Shown here: piece by piece, positions 1 through 9,759 of the stretch
Position numbering within the stretch: the first letter of the stretch is position 1
Layout: each line of letters begins with the position of its first letter
DNA from: Burkholderiales bacterium
Lineage (GTDB): Bacteria > Pseudomonadota > Gammaproteobacteria > Burkholderiales > Burkholderiaceae_C
Direction of reading: 5' to 3'
Length of the DNA stretch: 34,917 nucleotides
Assembly (NCBI GenBank): GCA_025350145.1
Contig: JANXYH010000108.1
Span: forward strand, 1 to 34,917
Made by a program: the position numbers and the translations under genes
Notes under the pieces: model-generated
Told to the model about the DNA's origin: nothing
The model's database searches: none
What the model saw: the letters and a program-made list of their open reading frames with translations, nothing else

Positions 1-75
1 GAGGCCAAGGCGATCCGCAAGCTCAAGCACCCGAGCCGCTCGGACAAGTTGCGCACCTACCTGGACAACCTCTGA
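1..75 (+). CDS. rpoD: RNA polymerase primary sigma factor RpoD, C-terminal end (partial)
   Basis: Only the last 24 codons and the TGA stop are in the window; the gene starts upstream. The visible peptide begins EAKAIRKLKHPSRSDKLR and ends YLDNL. This matches the extreme C terminus of sigma-70 region 4.2, just after the helix-turn-helix that reads the -35 element; E. coli RpoD has the closely similar EAKALRKLRHPSRSEVLR. RpoD directs RNA polymerase to housekeeping promoters. The ending fits RpoD better than RpoS or RpoH, but with so little sequence a close paralogue cannot be excluded. No T-rich terminator follows; the stop is succeeded by a short tandem repeat and the cyclase promoter. Confidence 0.8.
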   Translation, partial: EAKAIRKLKHPSRSDKLRTYLDNL

Positions 76-81
76 CTGACT

Positions 82-121
82 GCGGGATGGCGGGATGGCG
101 GATTGGCGGGATGGCGGGATA
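82..121. repeat. 8-bp tandem repeat, five units (GCGGGATG)
   Basis: Five consecutive 8-bp units of GCGGGATG lie directly after the rpoD stop. Units 1, 2 and 4 are exact (82-89, 90-97, 106-113), unit 3 reads GCGGATTG and unit 5 reads GCGGGATA. It is non-coding and sits between rpoD and the cyclase promoter. The pattern looks like replication slippage, and copy number may vary between strains. Confidence 0.9.
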
Positions 122-145
122 GCCGCAGGGTCGGCCGAGCGCGCC

Positions 146-175
146 CTGATGCGTGAAGTCCTTCACGACTAAACT
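146..175 (+). promoter_or_regulatory. Putative promoter of the cyclase gene with a 16-bp perfect palindrome
   Basis: A perfect inverted repeat CGTGAAG-TC-CTTCACG occupies 152-167. It is followed by a -10-like TAAACT at 170-175, exactly 7 bases before the ATG at 183. A weak -35-like CTGATG (146-151) lies 18 bp upstream of the -10, so the palindrome fills the spacer, a position typical of repressor or activator operators. If the -10 is real, transcription would start at or next to the ATG and give a leaderless mRNA. The palindrome is certain; its role is inferred. Confidence 0.5.
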
Positions 176-182
176 GCCGGGC

Positions 183-1127
183 ATGACGCGAATTGCCCAG
201 CGCACGGTCCTGTTTGCAGATTTGCGCGGCAGCACATCGCTCTTCGAAACGCTGGGCAATGCCGAGGCGACCTCGGTCGTCACGCACACCGTCGCGGCAC
301 TGGGGCGGACCGTGCCCGAGTGCGGCGGCCAACTCGTCAAGACCCTCGGCGATGGCCTGATGGCGGCGTTCGAGTTGCCAGCGGCAGGCATGCAGTCGGC
401 ACTGGCAATGCACGAAGCGCTGGAGGTGCTGGTCACGCGCGGCAGCGAGCGCGGCGCCTCGGCCGGTCTGCGCGGCCTGCGCCTGCAGGTGGCGCTGGCC
501 TGCGGCGAGGTGGTGGAGATGGGCGGCGACTGTTTCGGCGATGCCGTCAACGTCGCCGCGCGCCTGATCGACCATGCCAGCGACAACGAGACCCTGATCA
601 CCGCCGAGGTGATGGGCGGCCTGCCGGCCGAATTGCAGCGCCGGTTCCGCAATCTCGACAGGCTGCAACTGCGCGGCCGCGCCGAGTCGGTCAAGGTCCA
701 TGTGCTGGGCGGGCGGCGCGGCGCAGACCAGGCGGCCACGCAGTTCGGGCCGGTCTCGAACTCGGTCGAGCCCGAGGCCGTGCGCCTGACCTGGATCGAC
801 AGCAGCGAGGTCTACGACGGCGCCCAGATGCCGGTGGTGCTGGGCCGCGGCACGCACACCCAGTTCCGGGTCGATGACAGCCGCGTCTCGCGCGCCCACG
901 CCCGGCTGGACTGGCATGGTGGCGTGTTCCAGCTCACCGACCTGAGCTACAACGGCAGCTACGTGCGCTTCTCCGGGGCCGACGAATTGATCAGCCTGCG
1001 CCGCAGCAGTTGCACCCTGCACGGCTCGGGCACCATCGGCCTGGGTGGCAGCCCGTTAGATCCGACCTCGCCGTCGGTGCGGTTCGAGGTGCTGTCCTTC
1101 CACGAGGCCGAGACCACCCGCAGTTGA
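183..1127 (+). CDS. Class III adenylate/guanylate cyclase with C-terminal FHA domain
   Basis: This 314-residue protein is predicted to make a cyclic nucleotide, probably cAMP. The class III catalytic domain spans about residues 5-185. It shows the two metal-binding aspartates (Asp13 in LFADLRGS, Asp57 in KTLGDG), the Lys-Asp pair usual for adenine recognition (Lys53, Asp116), and the transition-state Asn123 and Arg127 in VNVAAR. A forkhead-associated domain covers roughly residues 215-295, with the phosphothreonine-binding signature GRGTHTQF, SRVSRAH and YNGSYV. There is no membrane segment, so the protein should be cytosolic. The FHA domain implies control by, or targeting to, a phosphorylated partner, but no Ser/Thr kinase gene is in the window. 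An in-frame GTG at 153 would add ten residues; ATG 183 is preferred because homology begins right after it and a -10-like box lies 7 bases upstream. Confidence 0.85.
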   Translation: MTRIAQRTVLFADLRGSTSLFETLGNAEATSVVTHTVAALGRTVPECGGQLVKTLGDGLMAAFELPAAGMQSALAMHEALEVLVTRGSERGASAGLRGLRLQVALACGEVVEMGGDCFGDAVNVAARLIDHASDNETLITAEVMGGLPAELQRRFRNLDRLQLRGRAESVKVHVLGGRRGADQAATQFGPVSNSVEPEAVRLTWIDSSEVYDGAQMPVVLGRGTHTQFRVDDSRVSRAHARLDWHGGVFQLTDLSYNGSYVRFSGADELISLRRSSCTLHGSGTIGLGGSPLDPTSPSVRFEVLSFHEAETTRS

Positions 1128-1180
1128 TCCTGCCCTGCCCGGCCGCCGCTGCCTGGCGCGGCACCTGACCATCGCCGCCC

Positions 1181-2271
1181 ATGGCCTTTGCCGCTGAACC
1201 GACCTTCCAGCATGCCCGCGCCGCGCGCACCGGGGTGTTGCTGATCAACCTGGGCACGCCCGACGCCCCCACCGCTGGCGCAGTCCGGCGCTACCTGGCC
1301 GAGTTCCTGTCCGACCCCCGGGTGGTCGAGATCCCGCGACTGCTGTGGTGGCCGATTCTTCATGGCGTCATCCTGCGCACCCGGCCGGCGCGGTCGGCCC
1401 GGCTCTATGCCTCGGTCTGGAGCGACGCCGGTTCGCCCCTGCTGGCCCTGTCACGGCGCATTGCCACCCGGCTGCAGGCTGAACTGGGCCAGCGCGGCCA
1501 GGCCCTGTCGGTGCGCCTGGCGATGCGCTATGGCCAGCCCTCGGTGGCCGCCGGCCTGGACGAACTCAAAGCCGACGGCGCGACCCGCATCTTGCTGCTG
1601 CCGCTGTACCCGCAGTACGCCGCCGCCACCACCGCCAGCGCCCTGGACGCGGTCGCTGCCTGGGCCGCGCGCTGCCGCTGGTTGCCCGAGTTCAGGGCCG
1701 TCAACCATTACCACGACGACCCCGGCTACATCGCCGCGCTGGCGGCCAGCGTGCGTGCCCATTGGCAGCGCCAGGGCCGGGCCGAGGTGCTGGTGATGAG
1801 CTTCCACGGCCTGCCGGCACGCAGCCTGGACCTGGGCGACCCCTACCACTGCGAATGCCACAAGACGGCGCGCCTGCTGGCCGACAGCCTGGGCCTGGCC
1901 GAGGCGGCATACCGCGTCAGCTTTCAGAGCCGCTTTGGCCGCGCCCGATGGCTGCAGCCCTACACCGAGCCGGTGGTGCAGGGCCTGGCCCGGGCCGGGC
2001 ACAGCCGGATTGACGTGGTCTGCCCCGGCTTTGCCGCCGATTGCCTGGAGACCTTGCAGGAGATCAGCCAGGAGTTGCGCGACGCCTTTGTCACTGCCGG
2101 CGGCCGCGAATTGCGCTACATCCCCTGCCTGAACGACGACGACCGCTGGATCAGCGCCCTGGCGGACCTGGTGCTGCGCCACGCCCAGGGCTGGGATGGC
2201 GGGACTGCGCCAGCCACGGCCGTCACATTGGCCGCCACAGCCCAGCGCGCCAAGAGCCTGGGCGCCACGGC

Positions 2272-2275
<4 letters not shown>
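1181..2275 (+). CDS. hemH: Ferrochelatase (protoporphyrin ferrochelatase)
   Basis: HemH inserts Fe2+ into protoporphyrin IX, the last step of protoheme synthesis, at the cytoplasmic face of the inner membrane. The 364-residue length is normal. Family hallmarks in order are GVLLINLGTPDAP near residue 17, the porphyrin-pocket motif SFHGLP with the metalating His209, the YHCECHKTA segment, SFQSRFG..WLQPYTEP, and CPGFAADCLETLQEI with the conserved acidic residue. The four clustered cysteines that ligate the [2Fe-2S] centre of some ferrochelatases are not evident at the C terminus. The start ATG sits 53 bases after the cyclase stop with no clear Shine-Dalgarno. The stop overlaps the hslR start (ATGA), so the two are probably translationally coupled. 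Heme supply and heat shock are often neighbours in beta-proteobacteria. Confidence 0.95.
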
Positions 2276-2721
<446 letters not shown>

Positions 2722-2769
2722 GCCACGACCGGCGTCGGCGCGCAGCCGAAAAAAGCGCCCGAACATGCC

Positions 2770-2797
2770 CTTGAAGGCCATGGGCTCGGCCCCAAGT
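2770..2797 (+). promoter_or_regulatory. Sigma-32 (RpoH) heat-shock promoter upstream of grpE
   Basis: CTTGAA at 2770-2775 is followed after 14 bases by CCCCAAGT at 2790-2797. This is close to the sigma-32 consensus CTTGAA-N(11-16)-CCCCATNT. It lies in the 137-bp gap between hslR and grpE, about 60 bases before the grpE ATG. The same spacing and the same CAAGT ending recur before dnaK. Confidence 0.75.
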
Positions 2798-2858
2798 GGC
2801 TTGGCGACCGATTTTCAGCCCTGGCTGGCCGCCAGACCCACGCACCGATCCGCACATC

Positions 2859-3434
2859 ATGACCACTGCCGAGAACGAGACGCCCAGCCCTGAATCCAGC
2901 AGCACCGCGGCAGCAGCCAATGGCGCAGCCGCCACCAGCCCGGCGGCCGAGACCGCCAGCCCACCGCCTCCGCCGCCCACGGCAGAGGAACGCATCGCCG
3001 AACTGCAGAGCGAGCTCGCCCAGGCCAAGGACAACACCCTGCGCGCCCGGGCCGAGGCCGAAAACACCCGTCGCCGGGCCGATGAAGAGGTCTCGAAGGC
3101 GCGCAAGTTCTCGATCGAATCGTTTGCCGAGAGCCTGCTGCCGGTGCGCGACAGCCTGGAGGCGGCGATCGCCATGCCCGAGGCCAAGCTGGAGCAGGTG
3201 CTGGAAGGCGTGCAGGCCACGCTGCGCCAGCTCAGCGCCGCAATGGAGCGCAACAAGGTGCTGGTGATCGCGCCGCCGGCCGGCACCAAGTTCGACCCGC
3301 ACCAGCACCAGGCAATCAGCATGGTGCCGGCCGAGCAGGAGGCCAACACCGTCGTGGCGGTGCTGCAAAAGGGCTATGTGATCGCCGATCGGGTGCTGCG
3401 CCCGGCCTTGGTCACGGTCGCCGCACCGAAGTGA
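2859..3434 (+). CDS. grpE: Nucleotide exchange factor GrpE
   Basis: GrpE is the dimeric exchange factor that releases ADP from DnaK. The 191-residue product starts with a low-complexity, Ala/Pro-rich tail (residues 1-45) containing a run of prolines. A long coiled-coil follows (about 46-110, from [35 protein letters not shown]). The C-terminal beta-domain contacts the DnaK ATPase lobe, with the signature [21 protein letters not shown] and [14 protein letters not shown]. The reading frame is open further upstream to 2796, but that part has no family resemblance and overlaps the sigma-32 promoter, so ATG 2859 is chosen. The gene is followed 97 bases later by dnaK, which has its own heat-shock promoter. 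Confidence 0.95.
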   Translation: MTTAENETPSPESSSTAAAANGAAATSPAAETASPPPPPPTAEERIAELQSELAQAKDNTLRARAEAENTRRRADEEVSKARKFSIESFAESLLPVRDSLEAAIAMPEAKLEQVLEGVQATLRQLSAAMERNKVLVIAPPAGTKFDPHQHQAISMVPAEQEANTVVAVLQKGYVIADRVLRPALVTVAAPK

Positions 3435-3467
3435 ACCACCTCATAAGCAAATCTCAGGCCAGACGCA

Positions 3468-3495
3468 CTTGAAAGTGCCGTACTGAGCCGCAAGT
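3468..3495 (+). promoter_or_regulatory. Sigma-32 heat-shock promoter upstream of dnaK
   Basis: CTTGAA at 3468-3473, 14 bases of spacer, then CCGCAAGT at 3488-3495 match the sigma-32 consensus with the same spacing as the grpE promoter. The -35 half is embedded in a small palindrome CACTT-GA-AAGTG (3466-3477). A strong Shine-Dalgarno AGGAG (3519-3523) lies 8 bases before the dnaK ATG, leaving a leader of roughly 30 bases. Confidence 0.7.
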
Positions 3496-3531
3496 CGAAC
3501 CACAAGCCAACCACTTTCAGGAGCAATTCTC

Positions 3532-5523
<1,992 letters not shown>

Positions 5524-5574
5524 CCTTGCAGCGGCCCGCACCTTGACAGCCCCAGGCTGCAGCACCCGATCTCG

Positions 5575-5619
5575 CGCCGCGTCAGCGCAGCCAGGCCCGG
5601 CCTGCTGCGCGACGCGGCG
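5575..5619 (+). terminator. Very strong stem-loop between dnaK and dnaJ (partial terminator or mRNA processing/stability element)
   Basis: The left arm CGCCGCGTCAGCGCAG (5575-5590) pairs with CTGCGC-GACGCGGCG (5605-5619), leaving one bulged base. The intervening segment folds into a second stacked stem CAGGC-CCG-GCCTG (5592-5604), so nearly the whole 45 bases form one long hairpin. It is followed by GTTTCACTT, which is not a real T-tract, so complete intrinsic termination is doubtful. A likely role is to lower dnaJ relative to dnaK or protect the dnaK 3' end. The structure is read directly from complementarity; the function is inferred. Confidence 0.6.
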
Positions 5620-5650
5620 GTTTCACTTGCTCCCCGGTTGAGAACATTTC

Positions 5651-6784
5651 ATGGCCAAGCGCGACTACTACGAGACCTTGGGCGTCCCCAAGAACGCCAA
5701 CGAGGACGACATCAAGAAGGCCTACCGCAAGCTGGCCATGAAGTACCACCCCGACCGCAACCAGGGTGAAGGGGCCAAGGCTTCAGAAGAAAAGTTCAAG
5801 GAGGTCAAAGAGGCCTACGAGATGCTGTCCGATGGGCAGAAGCGGGCCGCCTACGACCAGTACGGCCATGCCGGCGTCGACCCCAACTCCGGCATCGGGC
5901 GCGGCGCCGAGGGCTTTGGCGGCTTTGCCGAGGCCTTCGGCGACATCTTCGGCGACATCTTCAACGGCGGCGGCCGGCGTGGCGGCGCGGGCCAGCAGGT
6001 GTTCCGAGGCTCGGACCTGAGCTACGCGATGGAGATCACGCTCGAAGAAGCGGCCAACGGCAAGGACGCGCAGATCCGCATCCCCAGTTGGGACCGCTGC
6101 GACACCTGCAGCGGCAGCGGCGCCAAGCCCGGCACCAGCGCCAAGACCTGCGGCAGTTGCAATGGCGCGGGCACGGTGCACATGCGCCAGGGCTTCTTCA
6201 GCATCCAGCAGACCTGCCCGACCTGCCATGGCGGCGGCAAGGTCATCCCCGAGCCCTGCAGCGCCTGCAACGGTGCCGGCCGGCTGAAGCGGCAAAAGAC
6301 GTTGGAGGTCAAGATCCCCGGCGGGATCAACGAGGGCATGCGCATCCGCTCGGCCGGCAACGGCGAGCCCGGCAGCAACGGCGGGCCGGCGGGTGACCTG
6401 TACATCGAGATCAGGATCAAGGCGCACGACATGTTCGAGCGCGACGGCGACGACCTGCACTGCACCGTGCCAGTGCCGATGACGACGGTGGCCCTGGGCG
6501 GCAGCATTGAGGTGCCGACGCTGGGCGGCAAGGCCGAGATCGACCTGCCCGAGGGCACCCAGCATGGCAAAACCTTCCGCCTGCGCGGCAAGGGCATCAA
6601 GGGCCTGCGTTCCAGCTATCCCGGCGACCTGTACTGCCACGTCTCGGTCGAGACCCCGGTCAAGCTCACCGAGCACCAGCGCAAGCTGATGAAGGAGCTC
6701 GACGAATCGCTGCGCAAGGGCGGCGAGCGCCACTCGCCCAACACCAAGGGCTGGGCCGACCGGGTCAAGGACTTGTTCAAGTAG
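5651..6784 (+). CDS. dnaJ: Chaperone DnaJ (Hsp40, class A)
   Basis: DnaJ delivers substrates to DnaK and stimulates its ATPase. The 377-residue protein is complete. The J domain (residues 1-70) has the essential HPD in MKYHPDRNQ. The Gly/Phe-rich linker is at about 75-115. The zinc-finger domain has four CxxCxGxG-type repeats ([32 protein letters not shown]). The C-terminal substrate-binding domains include [15 protein letters not shown] and [13 protein letters not shown]. It follows dnaK by 127 bases with an intervening strong hairpin, so it is probably expressed partly by read-through. The Shine-Dalgarno is weak (GAGAA). No sigma-32 promoter of its own could be recognised. Confidence 0.98.
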   Translation: MAKRDYYETLGVPKNANEDDIKKAYRKLAMKYHPDRNQGEGAKASEEKFKEVKEAYEMLSDGQKRAAYDQYGHAGVDPNSGIGRGAEGFGGFAEAFGDIFGDIFNGGGRRGGAGQQVFRGSDLSYAMEITLEEAANGKDAQIRIPSWDRCDTCSGSGAKPGTSAKTCGSCNGAGTVHMRQGFFSIQQTCPTCHGGGKVIPEPCSACNGAGRLKRQKTLEVKIPGGINEGMRIRSAGNGEPGSNGGPAGDLYIEIRIKAHDMFERDGDDLHCTVPVPMTTVALGGSIEVPTLGGKAEIDLPEGTQHGKTFRLRGKGIKGLRSSYPGDLYCHVSVETPVKLTEHQRKLMKELDESLRKGGERHSPNTKGWADRVKDLFK

Positions 6785-6793
6785 TTGCGCACC

Positions 6794-6861
6794 GACCCCG
6801 ACACAGGGGTCAAGTGTCGGCAGCTTGCGGCCGATAGCGTGGCTGAGCCCCAGTTCGGGGC
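6794..6861 (+). promoter_or_regulatory. Competing stem-loops after dnaJ, upstream of the response-regulator gene
   Basis: Two perfect but mutually exclusive stems begin 9 bases after the dnaJ stop. GACCCC (6794-6799) pairs with GGGGTC (6806-6811), and CCGACAC (6798-6804) pairs with GTGTCGG (6814-6820). They share bases 6798-6811, so only one can form at a time. A third stem, GCCCC-AGTTC-GGGGC (6847-6861), lies just before the next start codon. No T-tract follows any of them. The arrangement could be an attenuator-like or processing element, or simply a dnaJ transcript end. Confidence 0.45.
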
Positions 6862-6878
6862 CAACCGCGACCCGCGCC

Positions 6879-8504
6879 ATGATCTTCATCGACAAGGACA
6901 TTGCCGACGCTCAGGCGTTGGTGATCGACGAGAACGCGACCTCGCGCAGCGTGATGGTCTCGCAACTGCGCGACCTCGGCGTCACCCAGGTCCGCCACAC
7001 CGGGCGGATCAGCGACGCCCGGCTTTGGCTGGAGCATCGGCCCTACGACATCGTCCTGTGCGACTACCACTTCGACGGCGACGCGATGTCAGGCCAGGAC
7101 TTGCTCGACGAGTTGCGGCGGGAGAATCTGCTGCCGCACTCGACCGTCTTCATCATGGTCACCGGCGAGGCCACCTATGCCAAGGTGGTCGAGGCCGCCG
7201 AGTCGGCCCTGGACGGCTACCTGCTCAAGCCCTACACCGGAGCGGCGCTGGCCGACCGCCTGACCGAGGCGCGCAAACGCAAACGCAGCCTCAAGGAGAT
7301 CTTCGACGCGCTGGAGTCCAAGCAGACCGAGAAGGCGATCCAACTCTGCCTGACCCGCTTCGCCAAGCACGAAACCTACTGGTTGTTTGCCGCCCGCATG
7401 GCCACCGAACTGCTGCTGCGCGCCAACCGCAACGACGATGCCCGCAGCACTTGCGAGGCGGTGCTGCGGGTGCACAACGCCGCCTGGGCGCGGTTGGGGA
7501 TATCGCGCGCCTTGTTGGCCGCAGGTGAGACAGCCGCAGCGCGCCGCAGCGTCGAGAGCCAATTGCAGCTCGAACCCGAGTACGCCGACAGCTACGACGT
7601 GCTGGGTCGCCTGCAGGTCGACCAGGGCGAGCTCGGCGCCGCCCTGAACACCTACCGCAGCGCCATCATGATCACGCCGGGCTGCCTGCTGCGCCTGCAG
7701 CACTGCGGCACCCTGGCCTTCTACCAGGGCCATTCGGCCGAGGCCAGGCGCCTGCTTGACCGCTGCGTGGCAATTGGCCTGAAGTCGAAACTGTTCGACG
7801 CCCTGACGCTGTACCTTCTTGCCCTGCTGCGGTTTGACGCCGCCGACGCCAAGGGCCTGCAGATCAGTCATGACCAGTTGCGGCTGTACGCCACCCGAAA
7901 CCCCGATTCGCTGCGCCTGCAACGCTTCATCGCCGCCGCCACTGCGCTGCGCCAGATAAGCGCCAAGCCCGACGACGCGATGGGCCTGGCGCGGAGCCTG
8001 GCCGAGACCGCCAACGCCCCCGACTTCGACCTCGAGGCGGCGAACCTGGTGTTGGCGCTGTGGGTGCGCCTGCCGGCCCAGGCCCTGCAGCCCGGCGAGC
8101 TCGAAGCCCTGGCCCGCCGCATCGGCCTGCGCTACTGCATCTCCAAGGCCCTGACCGAGGTCTTGCTGGCATCGGCACAGGCCAAGGAGCCGGTGGCCGG
8201 CGTGGTGCGCAACTGCCAGACCGAAATCGCCGCGATGGCCGAGCAGGCCATGACCCACTCGATGCGCGGCCAGCCCAAGGCCGCCGTGCAAACCCTGCTC
8301 GAACAGGGCGAGCAGACCCGCAACGCCAAGCTCATCGAAATGGCCGCGCTGGTGGCGCAGCGCCACCACGAGGCGATCCAGGACCAGGGCATCCTGCTTG
8401 CCCAGGCGCGCGAACTGCAACAACGCTATTGCCTGCCCATCACCCACATCGCCGGCATCCGCCGCACCGGCAGATCGCCCGGCGGCTTGATGCTGAGGGC
8501 TTGA
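6879..8504 (+). CDS. Response regulator receiver protein with TPR-like C-terminal region
   Basis: This 541-residue cytosolic protein starts with a CheY-like receiver domain (about 10-130). The phosphoacceptor is Asp62 in DIVLCDYHFD, with acidic Asp17/Glu18, Thr95 in MVTGEA and Lys117 in LLKPYTG. Instead of a DNA-binding or enzymatic output domain, the remaining roughly 400 residues are helical and repeat-like (for example LEPEYADSYDVLGRLQVDQGELGAALNTYRSAI), as in tetratricopeptide repeats. The output is therefore probably protein-protein interaction. No histidine kinase is adjacent. The frame is open upstream to 6825, but ATG 6879 matches where receiver homology begins. The exact pathway is unknown; related TPR-receiver proteins are widespread in Burkholderiales and Pseudomonas. 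The gene converges with the radical SAM gene. Confidence 0.85.
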   Translation: MIFIDKDIADAQALVIDENATSRSVMVSQLRDLGVTQVRHTGRISDARLWLEHRPYDIVLCDYHFDGDAMSGQDLLDELRRENLLPHSTVFIMVTGEATYAKVVEAAESALDGYLLKPYTGAALADRLTEARKRKRSLKEIFDALESKQTEKAIQLCLTRFAKHETYWLFAARMATELLLRANRNDDARSTCEAVLRVHNAAWARLGISRALLAAGETAAARRSVESQLQLEPEYADSYDVLGRLQVDQGELGAALNTYRSAIMITPGCLLRLQHCGTLAFYQGHSAEARRLLDRCVAIGLKSKLFDALTLYLLALLRFDAADAKGLQISHDQLRLYATRNPDSLRLQRFIAAATALRQISAKPDDAMGLARSLAETANAPDFDLEAANLVLALWVRLPAQALQPGELEALARRIGLRYCISKALTEVLLASAQAKEPVAGVVRNCQTEIAAMAEQAMTHSMRGQPKAAVQTLLEQGEQTRNAKLIEMAALVAQRHHEAIQDQGILLAQARELQQRYCLPITHIAGIRRTGRSPGGLMLRA

Positions 8505-8506
8505 AA

Positions 8507-8553
8507 CTGCGCGCCTGTTGCTGCGCGCCTGTTGTTGAGGGCCTGTTGTTGAG
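8507..8553. repeat. 14-bp tandem repeat after the response-regulator stop
   Basis: CTGCGCGCCTGTTG occurs exactly twice (8507-8520, 8521-8534). A third diverged unit TTGAGGGCCTGTTG (8535-8548) and the start of a fourth (TTGAG) follow. It begins two bases after the stop codon and fills most of the gap before the convergent radical SAM gene. No terminator was seen here. Confidence 0.85.
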
Positions 8554-8579
8554 TACCAGACAGCGGGGCCGACCGGCCG

Positions 8580-9707
8580 CTAAAACAGACTGGCCTGGGC
8601 CGACGGCGCCGTCGCGCGGCGGAACTGGCCCAGATCCAGGGCGACGCGGTCGCGGTTCAGGCCCAGCCTGGCGGCGGCCTTGACGAAGCGCTGGCGCAGC
8701 AGTTCGGCCCAGACCCCGGTGCCGACCATGCGCTGGCCGAACTTGCTGACGTTGTCGCGGCCGCCGCGCATCTCGCGGATGCGCGCCATCACCCGTGCCG
8801 CGCGCTCGGGGAAATGCTGGTTCAGCCAGTGCTGGAACAGCGGGTTCACCTCCCAGGGCAGGCGGATGACGATAGAAAACGCCGAGCGGGCGCCGGCCGC
8901 ATGGGCCGCCTCGAGGATGCGCTCAAGCTCGGGCTCGTTCAGGAATGGGATCACCGGCGAGACGCTGACGCCAACCGGAATGCCGGCATCGGCCAGCGCC
9001 CGGATGGTGCGCAATCGTCGCTCGGGCGAGGCCGCACGCGGCTCCATCACCCGCGCCAGGGCCGGATCCAGGGTGGTGATCGAGACATAGGCGGCGGCCA
9101 GCCGGCGCTGCGCCAGCGGTGCGATCAGGTCGATGTCGCGCTCAATGCCCGAGGACTTGGTGATGATCGAGAATGGATGGGCGAACTCGGCCATGACCTC
9201 GATCACCGAGCGGGTGATGCCCAGGCGGCGCTCGGCCGGCTGGTAGGCGTCGGTGGCCGAACCGATGTTGAGCATCATCGGCTCGAAGCCGCGCGCCGAG
9301 AAGGCCTCGCGCAGGCGCTGCGCGGCATTGACCTTGGCGATGATCCGGGTCTCGAAATCGATCCCCGGCGAGAGGTTGAGGTAGCTGTGGGTGGGCCGGG
9401 CGTAGCAGTAGACACAGCCATGCTCGCAGCCGCGGTAGGGATTGATCGACAGATCGAAGCCGATGTCGGGCGAATCGTTGCCGGTCAGGATGGTCTTGAC
9501 CTTTTCCTCCAGCACCTGGGTGCCCATGGCCAGGCTGCGTTCCTCGACCTGTTGCTCCAGGTTGCCCCAGCCGTCGTCGGCGGGCTCGCGCAGATCAGCG
9601 CTGAAGCGGTGGGCTAGCGCCCAGTTTGTGCCGCGGCCCTTGACCGGGGTGATCGGCAGACCGGGGCGGGCCAGCCGCTCGGCGGGGACGATGGGGATGT
9701 TGCGCAT
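8580..9707 (-). CDS. Radical SAM protein, PA0069 family (spore photoproduct lyase-like)
   Basis: The 375-residue protein has the cluster-binding motif CEHGCVYCYAR near residue 95 (CX3CX2C), which ligates a [4Fe-4S] cluster used to cleave S-adenosylmethionine. The flanking sequence (GFDLSINPYRGCEHGC, NIGSATDAYQPAER, ITKSSGIERDIDLI, VSVSPVIPFLNEPE) is characteristic of the PA0069/SplB-related family found in many proteobacteria, whose substrate is not established. The rest forms the TIM-barrel core and a basic C-terminal tail. The start at 9707 is preceded by a good promoter (TGGACG-N17-TATATT) only 6 bases away. It is transcribed leftward and converges with the response-regulator gene. A DNA-repair role is suggested only by remote similarity to photoproduct lyases. 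Confidence 0.85.
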   Translation of the reverse strand: MRNIPIVPAERLARPGLPITPVKGRGTNWALAHRFSADLREPADDGWGNLEQQVEERSLAMGTQVLEEKVKTILTGNDSPDIGFDLSINPYRGCEHGCVYCYARPTHSYLNLSPGIDFETRIIAKVNAAQRLREAFSARGFEPMMLNIGSATDAYQPAERRLGITRSVIEVMAEFAHPFSIITKSSGIERDIDLIAPLAQRRLAAAYVSITTLDPALARVMEPRAASPERRLRTIRALADAGIPVGVSVSPVIPFLNEPELERILEAAHAAGARSAFSIVIRLPWEVNPLFQHWLNQHFPERAARVMARIREMRGGRDNVSKFGQRMVGTGVWAELLRQRFVKAAARLGLNRDRVALDLGQFRRATAPSAQASLF

Positions 9708-9713
9708 GCTGGC

Positions 9714-9743
9714 AATATAACCAGCTACTGGATGCGCGTCCAG
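9714..9743 (-). promoter_or_regulatory. Promoter of the radical SAM gene, overlapped by a near-palindrome
   Basis: Reading the minus strand, TGGACG (9742-9737) is followed after 17 bases by TATATT (9719-9714), 6 bases before the ATG at 9707. This is the best-looking sigma-70 promoter in the window and would give a leaderless or nearly leaderless mRNA. The -35 lies inside CTGGA-TGCGCG-TCCAG (9728-9743), an inverted repeat with 5-bp arms and a self-complementary GCGC core, which could be an operator. Confidence 0.6.
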
Positions 9744-9759
9744 TCATTTCAGGCCCATA

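Noticed and set aside
82-121. CRISPR array
   Set aside because: The units are 8 bp, contiguous and without spacers; it is a simple tandem repeat. No cas genes are in the window.
2722-2858. Intrinsic terminator after hslR (CGGC-GCGCA-GCCG followed by six A)
   Set aside because: An A-run after a short stem is not a plus-strand terminator, and no minus-strand gene ends there.
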